The notes beneath the pieces are model-generated. The model was not told the origin of the DNA and made no database searches. It saw only the letters and a list, made by a program, of their open reading frames with translations. A stretch of 64,000 nt of DNA, taken from Melioribacter sp. (GTDB taxonomy: Bacteria > Bacteroidota > Ignavibacteria > Ignavibacteriales > Melioribacteraceae). Each line of letters starts with the position of its first letter. Within the stretch, counting starts at the first letter, position 1. A program made the translations under genes and the position numbers. The DNA lies in assembly GCA_003155655.1 (NCBI GenBank), contig PMDS01000032.1:1-64000 (forward strand). The letters are read 5' to 3'. This document shows positions 54,501 to 62,364 of this stretch, in pieces.

Positions 54501-55402
54501 TATATGCATATAATCTTTTGAATTCTACAAGGCCCCTTTTTGAGGATGGAAATATTTTCTTAGATTGGACAATAGATGAAATTAATTTAATTGCACAGAA
54601 GGTAATTACTTATTGGGATACATGGAAAGATGATATAATTAATGTTATTAATGAGAAATCATATTATAATGAACAAGACCATATAATTGAAAGAATAAGA
54701 CAAATGATGGAAATCATTGGCCATGTTATTTTTCATTATTATAAAAGTGACAAAACTTATTTATTAAACAAACTAATAAATATAACTGAAACATTCGAAG
54801 AGAAGGGGATAGGGCTAACTAGAAATCTCCCATTTTATTTAATACAAAAACCAGAAATGGAAAATCATGTTGCATCAATAATTCGCAAAGATATGAATTC
54901 AATTTCGTTGAACAAAATACGTGATGCAATAGTTGGTCTTTTCTATTGGTTAGTCCTTTATTCACAAGAAAAAATTAAGGAACCACCTAAGGATATACTG
55001 AATGAATTAATTAATAGAATTGTTACGCGTCGCCAACCCGGTTTGGATGTTGCAATTAAACAAACGGCTATAATTTTTTGGAGAATTCCTTCAATAATAA
55101 AAGAACAACATATTAGTGACATAAGCATAGGTTTAGAGTATTTGTTAACTGAAACAAAATACGAAACTGATATTAATTCTTCTTCCGAGACTTTATCTGA
55201 TTTCTTTACTTTAGAAGAAATTCCTCATTATCGTGCTTTATGCTCTGAATTATCAAAACGAATTTATGATTATCTAACGGAACGTGATTTTATAATACCA
55301 GCCACCATTGATAAATGGAAAACAGAAGCTATTAATGATCGATTACCCGAAGTAAAAAAAATATGGTTAGAAAATACATCTAACCCCTCTCAAATAAAAT
55401 AA
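51530..55402 (+). CDS. Large SIR2-domain protein, probable antiphage effector
   Basis: The N-terminal ~290 of 1290 residues form a SIR2-like NAD-binding domain: MVGTGFSRNATPISP at 31-45, the catalytic-site motif TTNYD with Asn125 and Asp127, KLHGS with His163, and GFSGDDPNFLYWSGW near 207. The Asn and His are the residues needed for NAD cleavage in ThsA and DSR-type defence sirtuins. The other ~1000 residues read as helical repeat-like sequence, without a visible ATPase or nuclease motif, and would be the sensor. The gene is markedly AT-rich compared with its neighbours and stands alone with noncoding DNA on both sides. GGAG lies seven bases before the ATG. NAD depletion on infection is inferred from the family. 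Confidence 0.85.
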   Translation: MNDNNFNDQIYIDQITKRLWCGKEYGHAAVMVGTGFSRNATPISPSSKPFPLWNDLTKIIKNELYGAIKIDNNNALQLAEEYVSAFGRESLNNMLIKNIPDIEYQPTEIFELLLTLPWSDVFTTNYDTLLERAAQKIYQRKYNVVFTHTDIPVRIKPRIIKLHGSFPSHFPLILTEEDYRTYPKKMAPFVNLVQQSLMENIFCLIGFSGDDPNFLYWSGWVRDYFGENTPKIYLCGLLNLSNSKRQYFLNRNIIPIDLTPLFPKSKFPEITIRQKFAIEWFLLNLFYGAPPNPLQWPYFKKNVFLAIQNEDKLPPIHRQEYKIGQESLIPSLSQDKLKEELTNLLFTWSLIRKSYPNWIIMPKELRYQIWQITEQWIELIIENLSMLDQPNDLLIIYELLWRLDKVFFPLVDTWVERIEKVLLKYIPFPELLESLQIGKIKTQDVKDIQHIWIEIVFSIIRTSREDQNIKKLNYWVGIIEKIANPNPKWSMRLYYEKLMNSLFHLDYEQVRNYLKGWPQYIYEPYWEIKRAALLAEIGEISEAEKICVIALTRIRENVKDFDNDFYWVSLESWAMILTKIIKQSVSPYQDKFVQEFNDRWEKLNSYKCNPWSELEFLSANVKLPMKISPKGKQIKKSFDPDISTVSLSFYSNLNIFDFINEFSLLRLFEDAAIPFRCGYIVINNEEIKEAAIKIYPFSPFTTIISLIRIQNKEGIEKIFTRVSIAQTSQEDIDRVWSIFYSNLEKQLKHYSGIYKSDDKGHEQNFVKNSISVSCEILSRISFRLGLEERSKLLKVTIYLYNTYPDDFYEQINYLFMRLLYAVQQDDLPSIIASLIQLPIPTVNAFFIDMLGVIRDPFGYIEIKNMHTIPSIIGISEKINELINIAKNNLHIARERAITRIAKLYNLHLLDNNQIQEFGEALWKSVDSENGLPIDTPFYFFAFINLPSPEEIDPKLKIKEYLLKNNFEPLFNISPAKDGKISKLFSPGTKDVYAYNLLNSTRPLFEDGNIFLDWTIDEINLIAQKVITYWDTWKDDIINVINEKSYYNEQDHIIERIRQMMEIIGHVIFHYYKSDKTYLLNKLINITETFEEKGIGLTRNLPFYLIQKPEMENHVASIIRKDMNSISLNKIRDAIVGLFYWLVLYSQEKIKEPPKDILNELINRIVTRRQPGLDVAIKQTAIIFWRIPSIIKEQHISDISIGLEYLLTETKYETDINSSSETLSDFFTLEEIPHYRALCSELSKRIYDYLTERDFIIPATIDKWKTEAINDRLPEVKKIWLENTSNPSQIK

Positions 55403-55732
55403 GAGTTAATTTTCTCTGAGATAAAATCTCTTTGGTGGAATTTCTAGGCTCTGATCCATTGGAATTGTTAAATAAGAAGATTAACATTTTATAAAAATAC
55501 TTGTTATGTGAAATGGATTACTTTTATTGACGTAAAAAAAGAAAAAAACCGACCCCCGATTCACCGGGACTTGGTTTAGTAAAAAATATTTATTAGAACA
55601 TACTTTATTAACCAAAAGACTAACCCGTTAGAATAATTGACTGTCTTTTTAGAATTGATTACTTTTTTCATCAAGTTAATGCGAAGAATACAAATAATTA
55701 ATTTTGTAAATGTATTTTAGTTCAAGTTAAAT
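55403..55732. other. Noncoding region between SIR2 and radical SAM genes
   Basis: These 330 bases hold no supported gene. A weak imperfect hairpin near 55548-55578 (AAACC...GGTTT with CCC...GGG inside) could end the SIR2 transcript. TAATTTTG at 55699-55706 matches a Bacteroidetes -7 box ahead of the radical SAM gene, but no clear -33 box is present. Confidence 0.45.
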
Positions 55733-56974
55733 GTGAAAGAGAAAAATCTTTCCCGCCGTCAATTCATTTTAAAATCCAGCCTGTTTGCAGCAGGAACCTG
55801 CATTTCGTTATCATCTTTTCCTGTTCTTGGAAAAGCATTTTCATATGTAAATAATGAAATACAGAGAGACTATTTACAGGATCTTTTAAGGAATGCACCG
55901 CGTGCGCGTTATTATATTTCAACAAATACAAAAAATGTTGACTGTCTTTCCTGTCACTCTTCCGAACAGGTTAAAGATCTAAAATATTTTGACCACGGAG
56001 AAAAAATTGTAAAATGTCTTTTATGTGCGCAAGGGTGCATAATAAAAGATAAAGAGCGCGGTAAGTGCAGGGCAAGAATAAATATTGATGGAGAATTGAA
56101 AAGTCTAGTTTACGGCAGACCGGTTTCCATCCATGTTGACCCGATTGAGAAAAAGCCGTTTTATCATTTTCTGCCGGGAAGCAGCGCTTACTCGCTTGCA
56201 ACTTCTGGATGCCCGTTATCATGCCAGTTCTGCCAGAACTGGGAAATATCACAATCTAAACCGGAAGATTTTTCAGTAAAATTTTACCCTGCAGAGGAAA
56301 TTGTTGCGGGCGCCAAATCACAGGATGTTCCTATTATCGCTTTCACATATAATGAGCCGACAGTTTTTACAGAATACATGCTTGACATTGCATACCAGGC
56401 AAAGAAAAATAATTTGAGAAGCGTTCTTATTAGCTGCGGATTTATGAACTATGAACCTCTGAAAGACATGTGCAATATTCTGGACGCAATTAAAATTGAC
56501 CTGAAAGGTTTCAGCGAGGATTTCTATCACAATGTTTGTTCTGCGGAACTTAAACCGGTATTAAGAAGCATAAAGCAAATTTCACAAACCAAAACTCATC
56601 TCGAAATTGTGAACCTGGTTGTACCCACGTTAAATGATTCGGAAAAGATGCTTACTGATTTATGCAGCTGGATAGCCGGAGAGATTGGTCCCGACGTTCC
56701 AATACATTTTACAAGATTCCACCCGGATTATAAACTTTTAAATCTTCCGCCGACGCCAATTTCAACATTAGAACGCGCCAGGGAAATTGCAATGTCTAAA
56801 GGAATTCATTATGCGTTTGTAGGCAATGTACCGGGACATGCAGGCAACTGCACTTACTGTCCTAACTGTAAAAAAATGATAATAAAACGCTCCGGTATGT
56901 TTACTGAAGAAATTCATTTGAAAAACGGACGGTGTGAATATTGCAGTAACCCAATTGCCGGCGTTTGGAAATAA
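55733..56974 (+). CDS. AmmeMemoRadiSam system radical SAM enzyme with Tat leader and CxxCH motif
   Basis: The 413-residue protein belongs to the PflA-like radical SAM group paired with Memo and AMMECR1. The SAM cluster motif is CPLSCQFC (Cys160, 164, 167). A Cys-rich segment precedes it (CLLCAQGC at 95-102, Cys112) and a C-terminal zinc-ribbon-like part follows (YCPNCKK, CEYCSNPIAGVW), both usual for the family. Unusual are a twin-arginine leader (SRRQFILKSS, residues 7-16) and CLSCH at 71-75, a heme c attachment pattern. The start is GTG; the ATG two bases earlier is followed by a stop. The reaction is not established for this system. It leads the run to the Memo-AMMECR1 gene. Confidence 0.88.
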   Translation: MKEKNLSRRQFILKSSLFAAGTCISLSSFPVLGKAFSYVNNEIQRDYLQDLLRNAPRARYYISTNTKNVDCLSCHSSEQVKDLKYFDHGEKIVKCLLCAQGCIIKDKERGKCRARINIDGELKSLVYGRPVSIHVDPIEKKPFYHFLPGSSAYSLATSGCPLSCQFCQNWEISQSKPEDFSVKFYPAEEIVAGAKSQDVPIIAFTYNEPTVFTEYMLDIAYQAKKNNLRSVLISCGFMNYEPLKDMCNILDAIKIDLKGFSEDFYHNVCSAELKPVLRSIKQISQTKTHLEIVNLVVPTLNDSEKMLTDLCSWIAGEIGPDVPIHFTRFHPDYKLLNLPPTPISTLERAREIAMSKGIHYAFVGNVPGHAGNCTYCPNCKKMIIKRSGMFTEEIHLKNGRCEYCSNPIAGVWK

Positions 56975-57115
56975 CTTTTTTACTCATGTTACGCAAAAAC
57001 GGTATTTACAACAATTGATTTTAAGACTTCATAGCAAAGCAAGCTTTCAAATTTTCGAGTTCACTATAAAGATGTAAGCTAATAACGAAATTATCTGTCC
57101 ATTGAACAAAGAGTT

Positions 57116-57170
57116 GGGCTAAAGCCCGCATCTTTTTACTTGGTTAGACTCCACGTCCTGAAGGACGTGG
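57116..57170. repeat. REP-like pair of palindromes
   Basis: GGGCTAAAGCCC at 57116-57127 and the perfect hairpin CCACGTCC-TGAA-GGACGTGG at 57151-57170 form a pair like bacterial REP/BIME elements. They lie in the 248-base gap between the radical SAM and Memo-AMMECR1 genes. The GGCTAAAGCC/CCTGAAGG theme is, from memory, widespread in low-GC Bacteroidetes-type genomes. Confidence 0.7.
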
Positions 57171-57222
57171 TTATAAATTAAATTATGCGTAAGGTGAGTT
57201 ATTTATTAAAGAGAGTATAGCT

Positions 57223-58752
57223 ATGAAAAAGATTTTTTGTTACTTAATTTTTCTTCTATTGGTATCTTCATGTAAGGGAGAGAAGCTTAACACAAATAAT
57301 TTTGAAGCCGACTCAACAAGACTGCCGGTATTTGCCAATCAATTTTATCCGGGAGATTCTTTAACACTTACCAAAGCAATCAAAACATTTATTGAAAATG
57401 CAAAACCCGCTGCTGCGGAAAATCCAATTGCAATAATTGTACCTCATGCGGGTTATATATTTTCCGGTCAGATTGCAGCAGATGCCTACAACCAGGTCAA
57501 AAATAACAAGTATGATGTAATTGTTGTTCTTGGTACAAATCATACAACAGCGGGGTTTACAAATATCGGCATTTACCCTCGCGGTGCATTTTCAACTCCT
57601 ATCGGGTCAGTAAAAATTGATGAAGTTGTCTCGCAGGAATTATTAAAGGAAGACCCGGATGTTACTGTAAATCTTGCCGTTCATTCAAAAGAACATTCAA
57701 TCGAAGTGCAAATTCCTTTTATAAAATATTTATTTCCCGGCGCGAAAATAGTTCCTCTTATTGTTGGGGAACCGGACATAAAAATGTGCGTAAAATTCGG
57801 GCAGACTCTGGCAAAAGCTCTAAAGAATAAAAAAGCATTAATTATTGCCAGCTCGGATTTGTCACACTATCCCTCTTTTGATGATGCGGTTAAGGTTGAT
57901 AACATCACACTTAAAACAATTACCGGGTTAAATCTTTCCGCAATAAGTTCTGAAATGCAAAAAGAAATGAATCAAAATATTGACCAGCTTGTTACATGTG
58001 CCTGCGGAGAAGCGCCAATACTGGCAGCAGTTGCATCGTCAAAAGAACTTGGTGCTAATTGCGGATCAATAATCAGCTACAGTAATTCCGGTTACAGCTC
58101 TGTTGGAAGCGCGGACAAAGTTGTCGGATACGGCGCTGTTGTACTTGGCGCAGGAAAATCATATCCACCGGCTGATGTTGACACATTAATGACCGATCCT
58201 TCTTATAAATTAAATTCTACCGATAAGAGAGCGCTTTTAAAATATGCACGGAAAACTTTGGAACAATATTTTTCATCACAAACACTGCCGCTTCCAAGGA
58301 ATATGAATCCGAAATTAAAAATAAAAAGAGGCGCGTTTGTAACTTTGAAAAAAAACGGCGAATTGAGGGGATGCATTGGACACATGGCAGAGACAACCCC
58401 GCTTTGTTCTGTTGTTGGCGCAATGGCTCTGCAGGCTGCGTTTAATGATTCCAGGTTTTCGCAGTTAACGCAAAATGAATTATCTAAAGTTGAATTTGAA
58501 ATTTCTGTTCTCACACCATTTATGCCTGTAAAAAATGCTGATGAAATTGTTCTTGGACGGGACGGTGTTGTTGTAAAAAAGGGAGAAAAGCAGGCTGTAT
58601 ATCTGCCACAGGTAGCCACTGAAACAGGATGGAGTAAAGAAATGTTCTTAGATCAGCTTTGTTATAAAGCGGGATTAAGCGCCGGAGATTGGAAAAGCGC
58701 AAAACTGTTCACGTTCCAGGCGGATGTATTTAGTGAATCTGAATTACATTAA
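57223..58752 (+). CDS. Memo-AMMECR1 fusion lipoprotein (AmmeMemoRadiSam proteins B and A)
   Basis: The 509-residue protein has a lipobox ending in Cys17 (LLVSSC). Residues about 35-310 are a Memo domain, related to class II extradiol dioxygenases, with putative metal His in IVPHAGYIFSG, LGTNHTT and AVHSKEHSIEVQ and the CGEAPILAA block. Residues about 325-505 are an AMMECR1 domain with the invariant LRGCIG (Cys384). The two are separate proteins in many bacteria. The leader predicts that both sit outside the cytoplasm. The 3' end overlaps the next gene by 29 bases. Confidence 0.9.
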   Translation: MKKIFCYLIFLLLVSSCKGEKLNTNNFEADSTRLPVFANQFYPGDSLTLTKAIKTFIENAKPAAAENPIAIIVPHAGYIFSGQIAADAYNQVKNNKYDVIVVLGTNHTTAGFTNIGIYPRGAFSTPIGSVKIDEVVSQELLKEDPDVTVNLAVHSKEHSIEVQIPFIKYLFPGAKIVPLIVGEPDIKMCVKFGQTLAKALKNKKALIIASSDLSHYPSFDDAVKVDNITLKTITGLNLSAISSEMQKEMNQNIDQLVTCACGEAPILAAVASSKELGANCGSIISYSNSGYSSVGSADKVVGYGAVVLGAGKSYPPADVDTLMTDPSYKLNSTDKRALLKYARKTLEQYFSSQTLPLPRNMNPKLKIKRGAFVTLKKNGELRGCIGHMAETTPLCSVVGAMALQAAFNDSRFSQLTQNELSKVEFEISVLTPFMPVKNADEIVLGRDGVVVKKGEKQAVYLPQVATETGWSKEMFLDQLCYKAGLSAGDWKSAKLFTFQADVFSESELH

Positions 58753-60946
58753 ATCAATTAAATTTACTCCCGGGTCAGTTTATTTATTTGCAGCCGGATT
58801 TATTTCAATTCTTGGGCAGGTTGTTGTTCTGCGTGAATTAAATGTTGCATTCTTCGGGGTTGAGCTAATCTATATTTTATCTTTAGGTTTTTGGCTGATT
58901 GGAACTGCAATTGGAGCAGCAGCAAGCCGGGGTTCAAATATTCCTAAAGAAAAAAACATTCGCACACTCTTTCTTATAACTGCAATAATTCTACTGATAG
59001 ATATAGTTTTTATCCGCGGGGTAAGAAATATTTTTAGCGGTGTACCAGGTGCATACCTTTCTTTTACCTATCAAATTATTGGAATGATAATATCATTATT
59101 GCCGTTTAGTTTTTTAATGGGGTTATTATTTCAATACCCGGCAAAATTGTTTGTGAGTAATGGAAGAACTCTTGCAAGGGCATATTCAATAGAAAGCGCC
59201 GGAGGAGTAGCCGGAGGGCTTGCATCAACTTTGTTTTTACATTTTGGCATGCAGAATTTTCTAACCGTTTTGGTTTGCAGTACGTGTTCCGTTCTTGCCG
59301 CATCGTATTACTCAAAACAATTAAATTTGAAAAGCAGAAAAATTTTTTCACTTACCGCGCTAATGTTTTTACTTGTACTGTTTGTATTCAATACTAAAAT
59401 TGATACTTGGCTTACATCCTGGAACCATCCTTCTCAAGTTGCATCAGAAGATACTCCTTATGGGCGTGTAACTGTAACTGAATCCGGAGAACAAATTTGT
59501 GTTTTTGAAAATGATGCGCTTACCTATGAGACAGAGGGTATTGCAGCAGAAGAAATTGTTCATCTTTCCACACTACAGACTGTAAAAATGGATTCTGTAC
59601 TTGTTCTTGGCGGCGGGTTTGAGGGAATAATTACAGAACTACTAAAATTAAATGTAAAAAAAATTGATTATGTTGAAATAAATAAAGAGTTACTTTCAAT
59701 CGTTAAAGAACACTTTCCTAATCAGGAGACTAAACCGTTAGCCGACACAAAAGTAAATATTATTTATGAAGATCCCCGCCAATATCTCCGGCAGGCAAAA
59801 AAGTATGATTTTATTTTGGTTGGAATGCCGGAACCAATGTCTGCCCAGAATAACAGGTTTTATACAAAAGAATTTTTTGAACAGTGTCCGGAAAATTTAA
59901 ACACGGGCGGAATTCTTGCATTTAAAATTGCATCGGCAGAAAATTTATGGACAAGACAGCTTATCGAAAGGAATAAAAGCATTTATGCAGCATTAAAATT
60001 ATCCTTCAATAATATAATTGTACTTCCGGGTGTAACAAATATTTTTATTGCTTCAAAATCAAAGTTAATAACAGATACAAAAATTCTTTCTGGAAGGTTT
60101 ACAGAAAGAAATTTAAACACGCGTTTGGTCTCTCCGCAATATATAAACTATCTATATAAAAATGACAGATTTGCCAGTGTGCAAAAGCTGCTTGAACTAG
60201 GTTCAGTTGAGGCAAATTCGGATTTTCAGCCAATTTCTTTTAACTATACAGTTTCAATATGGCTTTCTAAATTTATCCCCGGATTTGTAAATAACACTCA
60301 GCAATTCCTTAAAATCAGCAGTTACGAAAAATCACCTGTCTTCTGGGCACTGGTTATTTTTGTATTATTACTTTTTATTCTTGCCAAAAAAAGAATTGCA
60401 TTGGGGAAAATGGCTTTGGTCTTTTTTGCCGGTTTTGCGGGAATGATAATTGAGACAATTCTGATTCTGAACTATCAAAACAGGAACGGCGTATTGTTTC
60501 AAAATATCGGGATCCTGCTTATGTCTTTTATGCTGGGTCTTGCTTTAGGCTCATTGACCGTTGATGAATTTTTTGCAGATACAAAGCATCGTGCTAAAAT
60601 AAACCATTTAAATGGAACATTACTGCTAATTAGTTTTGCTGTTGTTTGCTTTATAATTTACATTTTTATTCAGTATAATTTTTTAGCAAATCTTGTTATA
60701 ACATCTTTAGTTCTGCTTCTTGCCGGCATTTTTGTAGCCGCAATTTTTGCATTTGTGAGCTTATATAAAGTTGCGGATAAACAGGCTGCAGTGACACAGC
60801 TTTATTCTGCAGATTTAGCGGGCGGCAGTCTGGGTTCTATATTGGCAAGTTTAATTTTGATTCCAATTTATGGACTTCCGGCGTCTATGCTGTTAATAAT
60901 AATTCTAATTTTATTTACGTCAGGTTTGTTTTTTAGAATGAGGTGA
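58724..60946 (+). CDS. Polytopic membrane protein with degenerate spermidine-synthase-like domain
   Basis: The 740-residue protein has six or seven membrane helices (about 10-225), a soluble Rossmann domain (about 240-450), and about six more helices (540-740). The soluble part matches spermidine synthase: LVLGGGFEGIITELL, YVEINKELLSIV, YEDPRQYL. The catalytic DxxDP is replaced by VGMPEP (Gly367, Glu370), so aminopropyl transfer is unlikely. Similar membrane proteins are often found next to AmmeMemoRadiSam genes. It overlaps the Memo-AMMECR1 gene by 29 bases; a GTG at 58733 is an alternative start. Function is unknown; SAM or nucleoside binding at the membrane is inferred. Confidence 0.85.
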   Translation: MYLVNLNYIKSIKFTPGSVYLFAAGFISILGQVVVLRELNVAFFGVELIYILSLGFWLIGTAIGAAASRGSNIPKEKNIRTLFLITAIILLIDIVFIRGVRNIFSGVPGAYLSFTYQIIGMIISLLPFSFLMGLLFQYPAKLFVSNGRTLARAYSIESAGGVAGGLASTLFLHFGMQNFLTVLVCSTCSVLAASYYSKQLNLKSRKIFSLTALMFLLVLFVFNTKIDTWLTSWNHPSQVASEDTPYGRVTVTESGEQICVFENDALTYETEGIAAEEIVHLSTLQTVKMDSVLVLGGGFEGIITELLKLNVKKIDYVEINKELLSIVKEHFPNQETKPLADTKVNIIYEDPRQYLRQAKKYDFILVGMPEPMSAQNNRFYTKEFFEQCPENLNTGGILAFKIASAENLWTRQLIERNKSIYAALKLSFNNIIVLPGVTNIFIASKSKLITDTKILSGRFTERNLNTRLVSPQYINYLYKNDRFASVQKLLELGSVEANSDFQPISFNYTVSIWLSKFIPGFVNNTQQFLKISSYEKSPVFWALVIFVLLLFILAKKRIALGKMALVFFAGFAGMIIETILILNYQNRNGVLFQNIGILLMSFMLGLALGSLTVDEFFADTKHRAKINHLNGTLLLISFAVVCFIIYIFIQYNFLANLVITSLVLLLAGIFVAAIFAFVSLYKVADKQAAVTQLYSADLAGGSLGSILASLILIPIYGLPASMLLIIILILFTSGLFFRMR

Positions 60947-61306
60947 ACACGGAGAACTTTTGTTAATTGAATGGTGGTTAGTTGTTAGTGGTGTCCGTTA
61001 TCCATCAGTCGGATTACAGAAAGGGACGTCGTGTAAATTGAGAATTGAAAATTGAGAATTGAGAACGGAAAATGAAGCCACTCTATAAATTTAGGGCACA
61101 CGGGAGTGTAGAATAATTTATATTACACCAGGGTACAGCCTTGACAAATCCGTTAGCAAACAGACGTCCCTGCAAAAGGCGCGGGACAAGCTGGACAGGC
61201 TGTGGTGAGCTGAAAAATATTAAATTTATACTTGTTTATTAAAATTTTATCAGTATTTTTGTAATGAGTTTTGTTATCTAGCGTCTGTAGCTAGATTATT
61301 GATTTG
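60947..61306. other. Noncoding region with simple repeats
   Basis: This 360-base stretch before the terminator contains TAGTTAGT-like sequence (about 60975-60990), the GAATTGA repeat at 61035-61065, and a small hairpin near 61278-61296 (TCTAGC...GCTAGA). No gene is supported. Confidence 0.6.
61035..61065. repeat. GAATTGA-type tandem repeat
   Basis: Four units of the form AATTGAGA or AATTGAAA in tandem, related to those at 25093 and 43394. Confidence 0.8.
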
Positions 61307-61337
61307 AACGGGAACTGCGTAGCGGGTCCCGTTTTTT
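61307..61337 (+). terminator. Intrinsic terminator
   Basis: AACGGGA and TCCCGTT form a seven-base-pair stem around a 13-base loop, with a run of T immediately after on the plus strand. It separates the AmmeMemoRadiSam run from the convergent DUF3800 gene. Confidence 0.75.
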
Positions 61338-62068
61338 TATGGGATAATTACCAATCCATAACCCCGGTATTTGCCATTAGAATTCTTTCTAAATTTACTT
61401 TCAACTATTTCAAAATCTTTTTTAACTTTTTTCCCGATTATATATCTTCCTATCGGAGTTGCTGCTAAATCTGCAATTTGTAAGCCGGCAATATTTTCTT
61501 CTTTTTTCCTTATGAAAAACCCTTCAATATTTTCTTTAATTTCTTTTGATCTGATGAATCTTGTGCCGCTGATTTTAGTGTTTAAATAAGCAATTTCGAG
61601 CTGGTTATCCAGCAAACTATTTCTTGCCTCTGCAATCACAAAACCCTTTGAATGTGTTTCTCTCAACTCATATACAAATCTTTCTATTAAAACTTCCAAA
61701 CAAAACAGATACGGATCAATTGCTCTTATTCCATATCGATGTTTATATTCTTTCTTTTTTATTGCTGCCGCAATTACTTTAAAATCAATTCTGCTTAATA
61801 GATTGTTTGACTTTTCATAGAAATTATTTCTAAACTCCGTTTCCTTAAGCCTTTCAAATCCATTCTTATTTCTTGTTATATCAGCCGTATGCAGAATAAT
61901 ATTTTCATCCCCGAATAGCTCTATTTTAAAGTTTTTTAACTCATCCGTTAGTGTAGTGTTATGGCAATCCTCCTCTATTAAAACACCAGTTAATACAAAT
62001 ACAGGATATTGGTCATCTATCTGTATTAAATTATGATCGCCTGATTCGTCAATATAAAGTTGATACAT
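61337..62068 (-). CDS. DUF3800 protein, predicted RNase H-like nuclease
   Basis: The 243-residue protein begins with the DUF3800 signature YIDESGD (residues 5-11) and has the second acidic block GLQIADLAATPIGRY near residue 205, the two motifs that place the family in the RNase H-like fold. Activity is unproven for most members, but they are common in defence islands and mobile elements. AGGGG lies seven bases before the ATG. The SIR2 gene is upstream on the same strand with a 296-base gap, so the two may or may not form a unit. Confidence 0.85.
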   Translation of the reverse strand: MYQLYIDESGDHNLIQIDDQYPVFVLTGVLIEEDCHNTTLTDELKNFKIELFGDENIILHTADITRNKNGFERLKETEFRNNFYEKSNNLLSRIDFKVIAAAIKKKEYKHRYGIRAIDPYLFCLEVLIERFVYELRETHSKGFVIAEARNSLLDNQLEIAYLNTKISGTRFIRSKEIKENIEGFFIRKKEENIAGLQIADLAATPIGRYIIGKKVKKDFEIVESKFRKNSNGKYRGYGLVIIP

Positions 62069-62364
62069 TAATTCCCCTTTTTATTATATCCAATTTATTT
62101 TTGATATTTAAATATTATAACCGGTGTTTTTTATTTTGGTGAAGAAAGTATTTTAATACTAAAATCTTATTTAGCATTAATTTTATCAATATCCTTCTAA
62201 GCTATCTTTAAACAATAAAGATATTGTACAGCATTCAAGCTTGCCTGACTGTGGCTGGTCCCATGCCTTGACAGCCAAGAAATAATTAGTTTTCAATTAT
62301 TTTTAACATGTCTGAACTCTGTATATCCGCGATACTTTTTAAAATTAAAATTACATTTTCTTTA
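62069..62364. other. Noncoding gap between DUF3800 and SIR2 genes
   Basis: AT-rich with one bulged hairpin at about 62252-62275 (GGCTGGTC...GACAGCC). No gene or clear promoter is visible. The size is large for an operon gap and leaves room for a DUF3800 promoter or a small RNA. Confidence 0.5.

Noticed and set aside
58724-60946. Active spermidine synthase
   Set aside because: The catalytic DxxDP motif is VGMPEP and the protein is polytopic.
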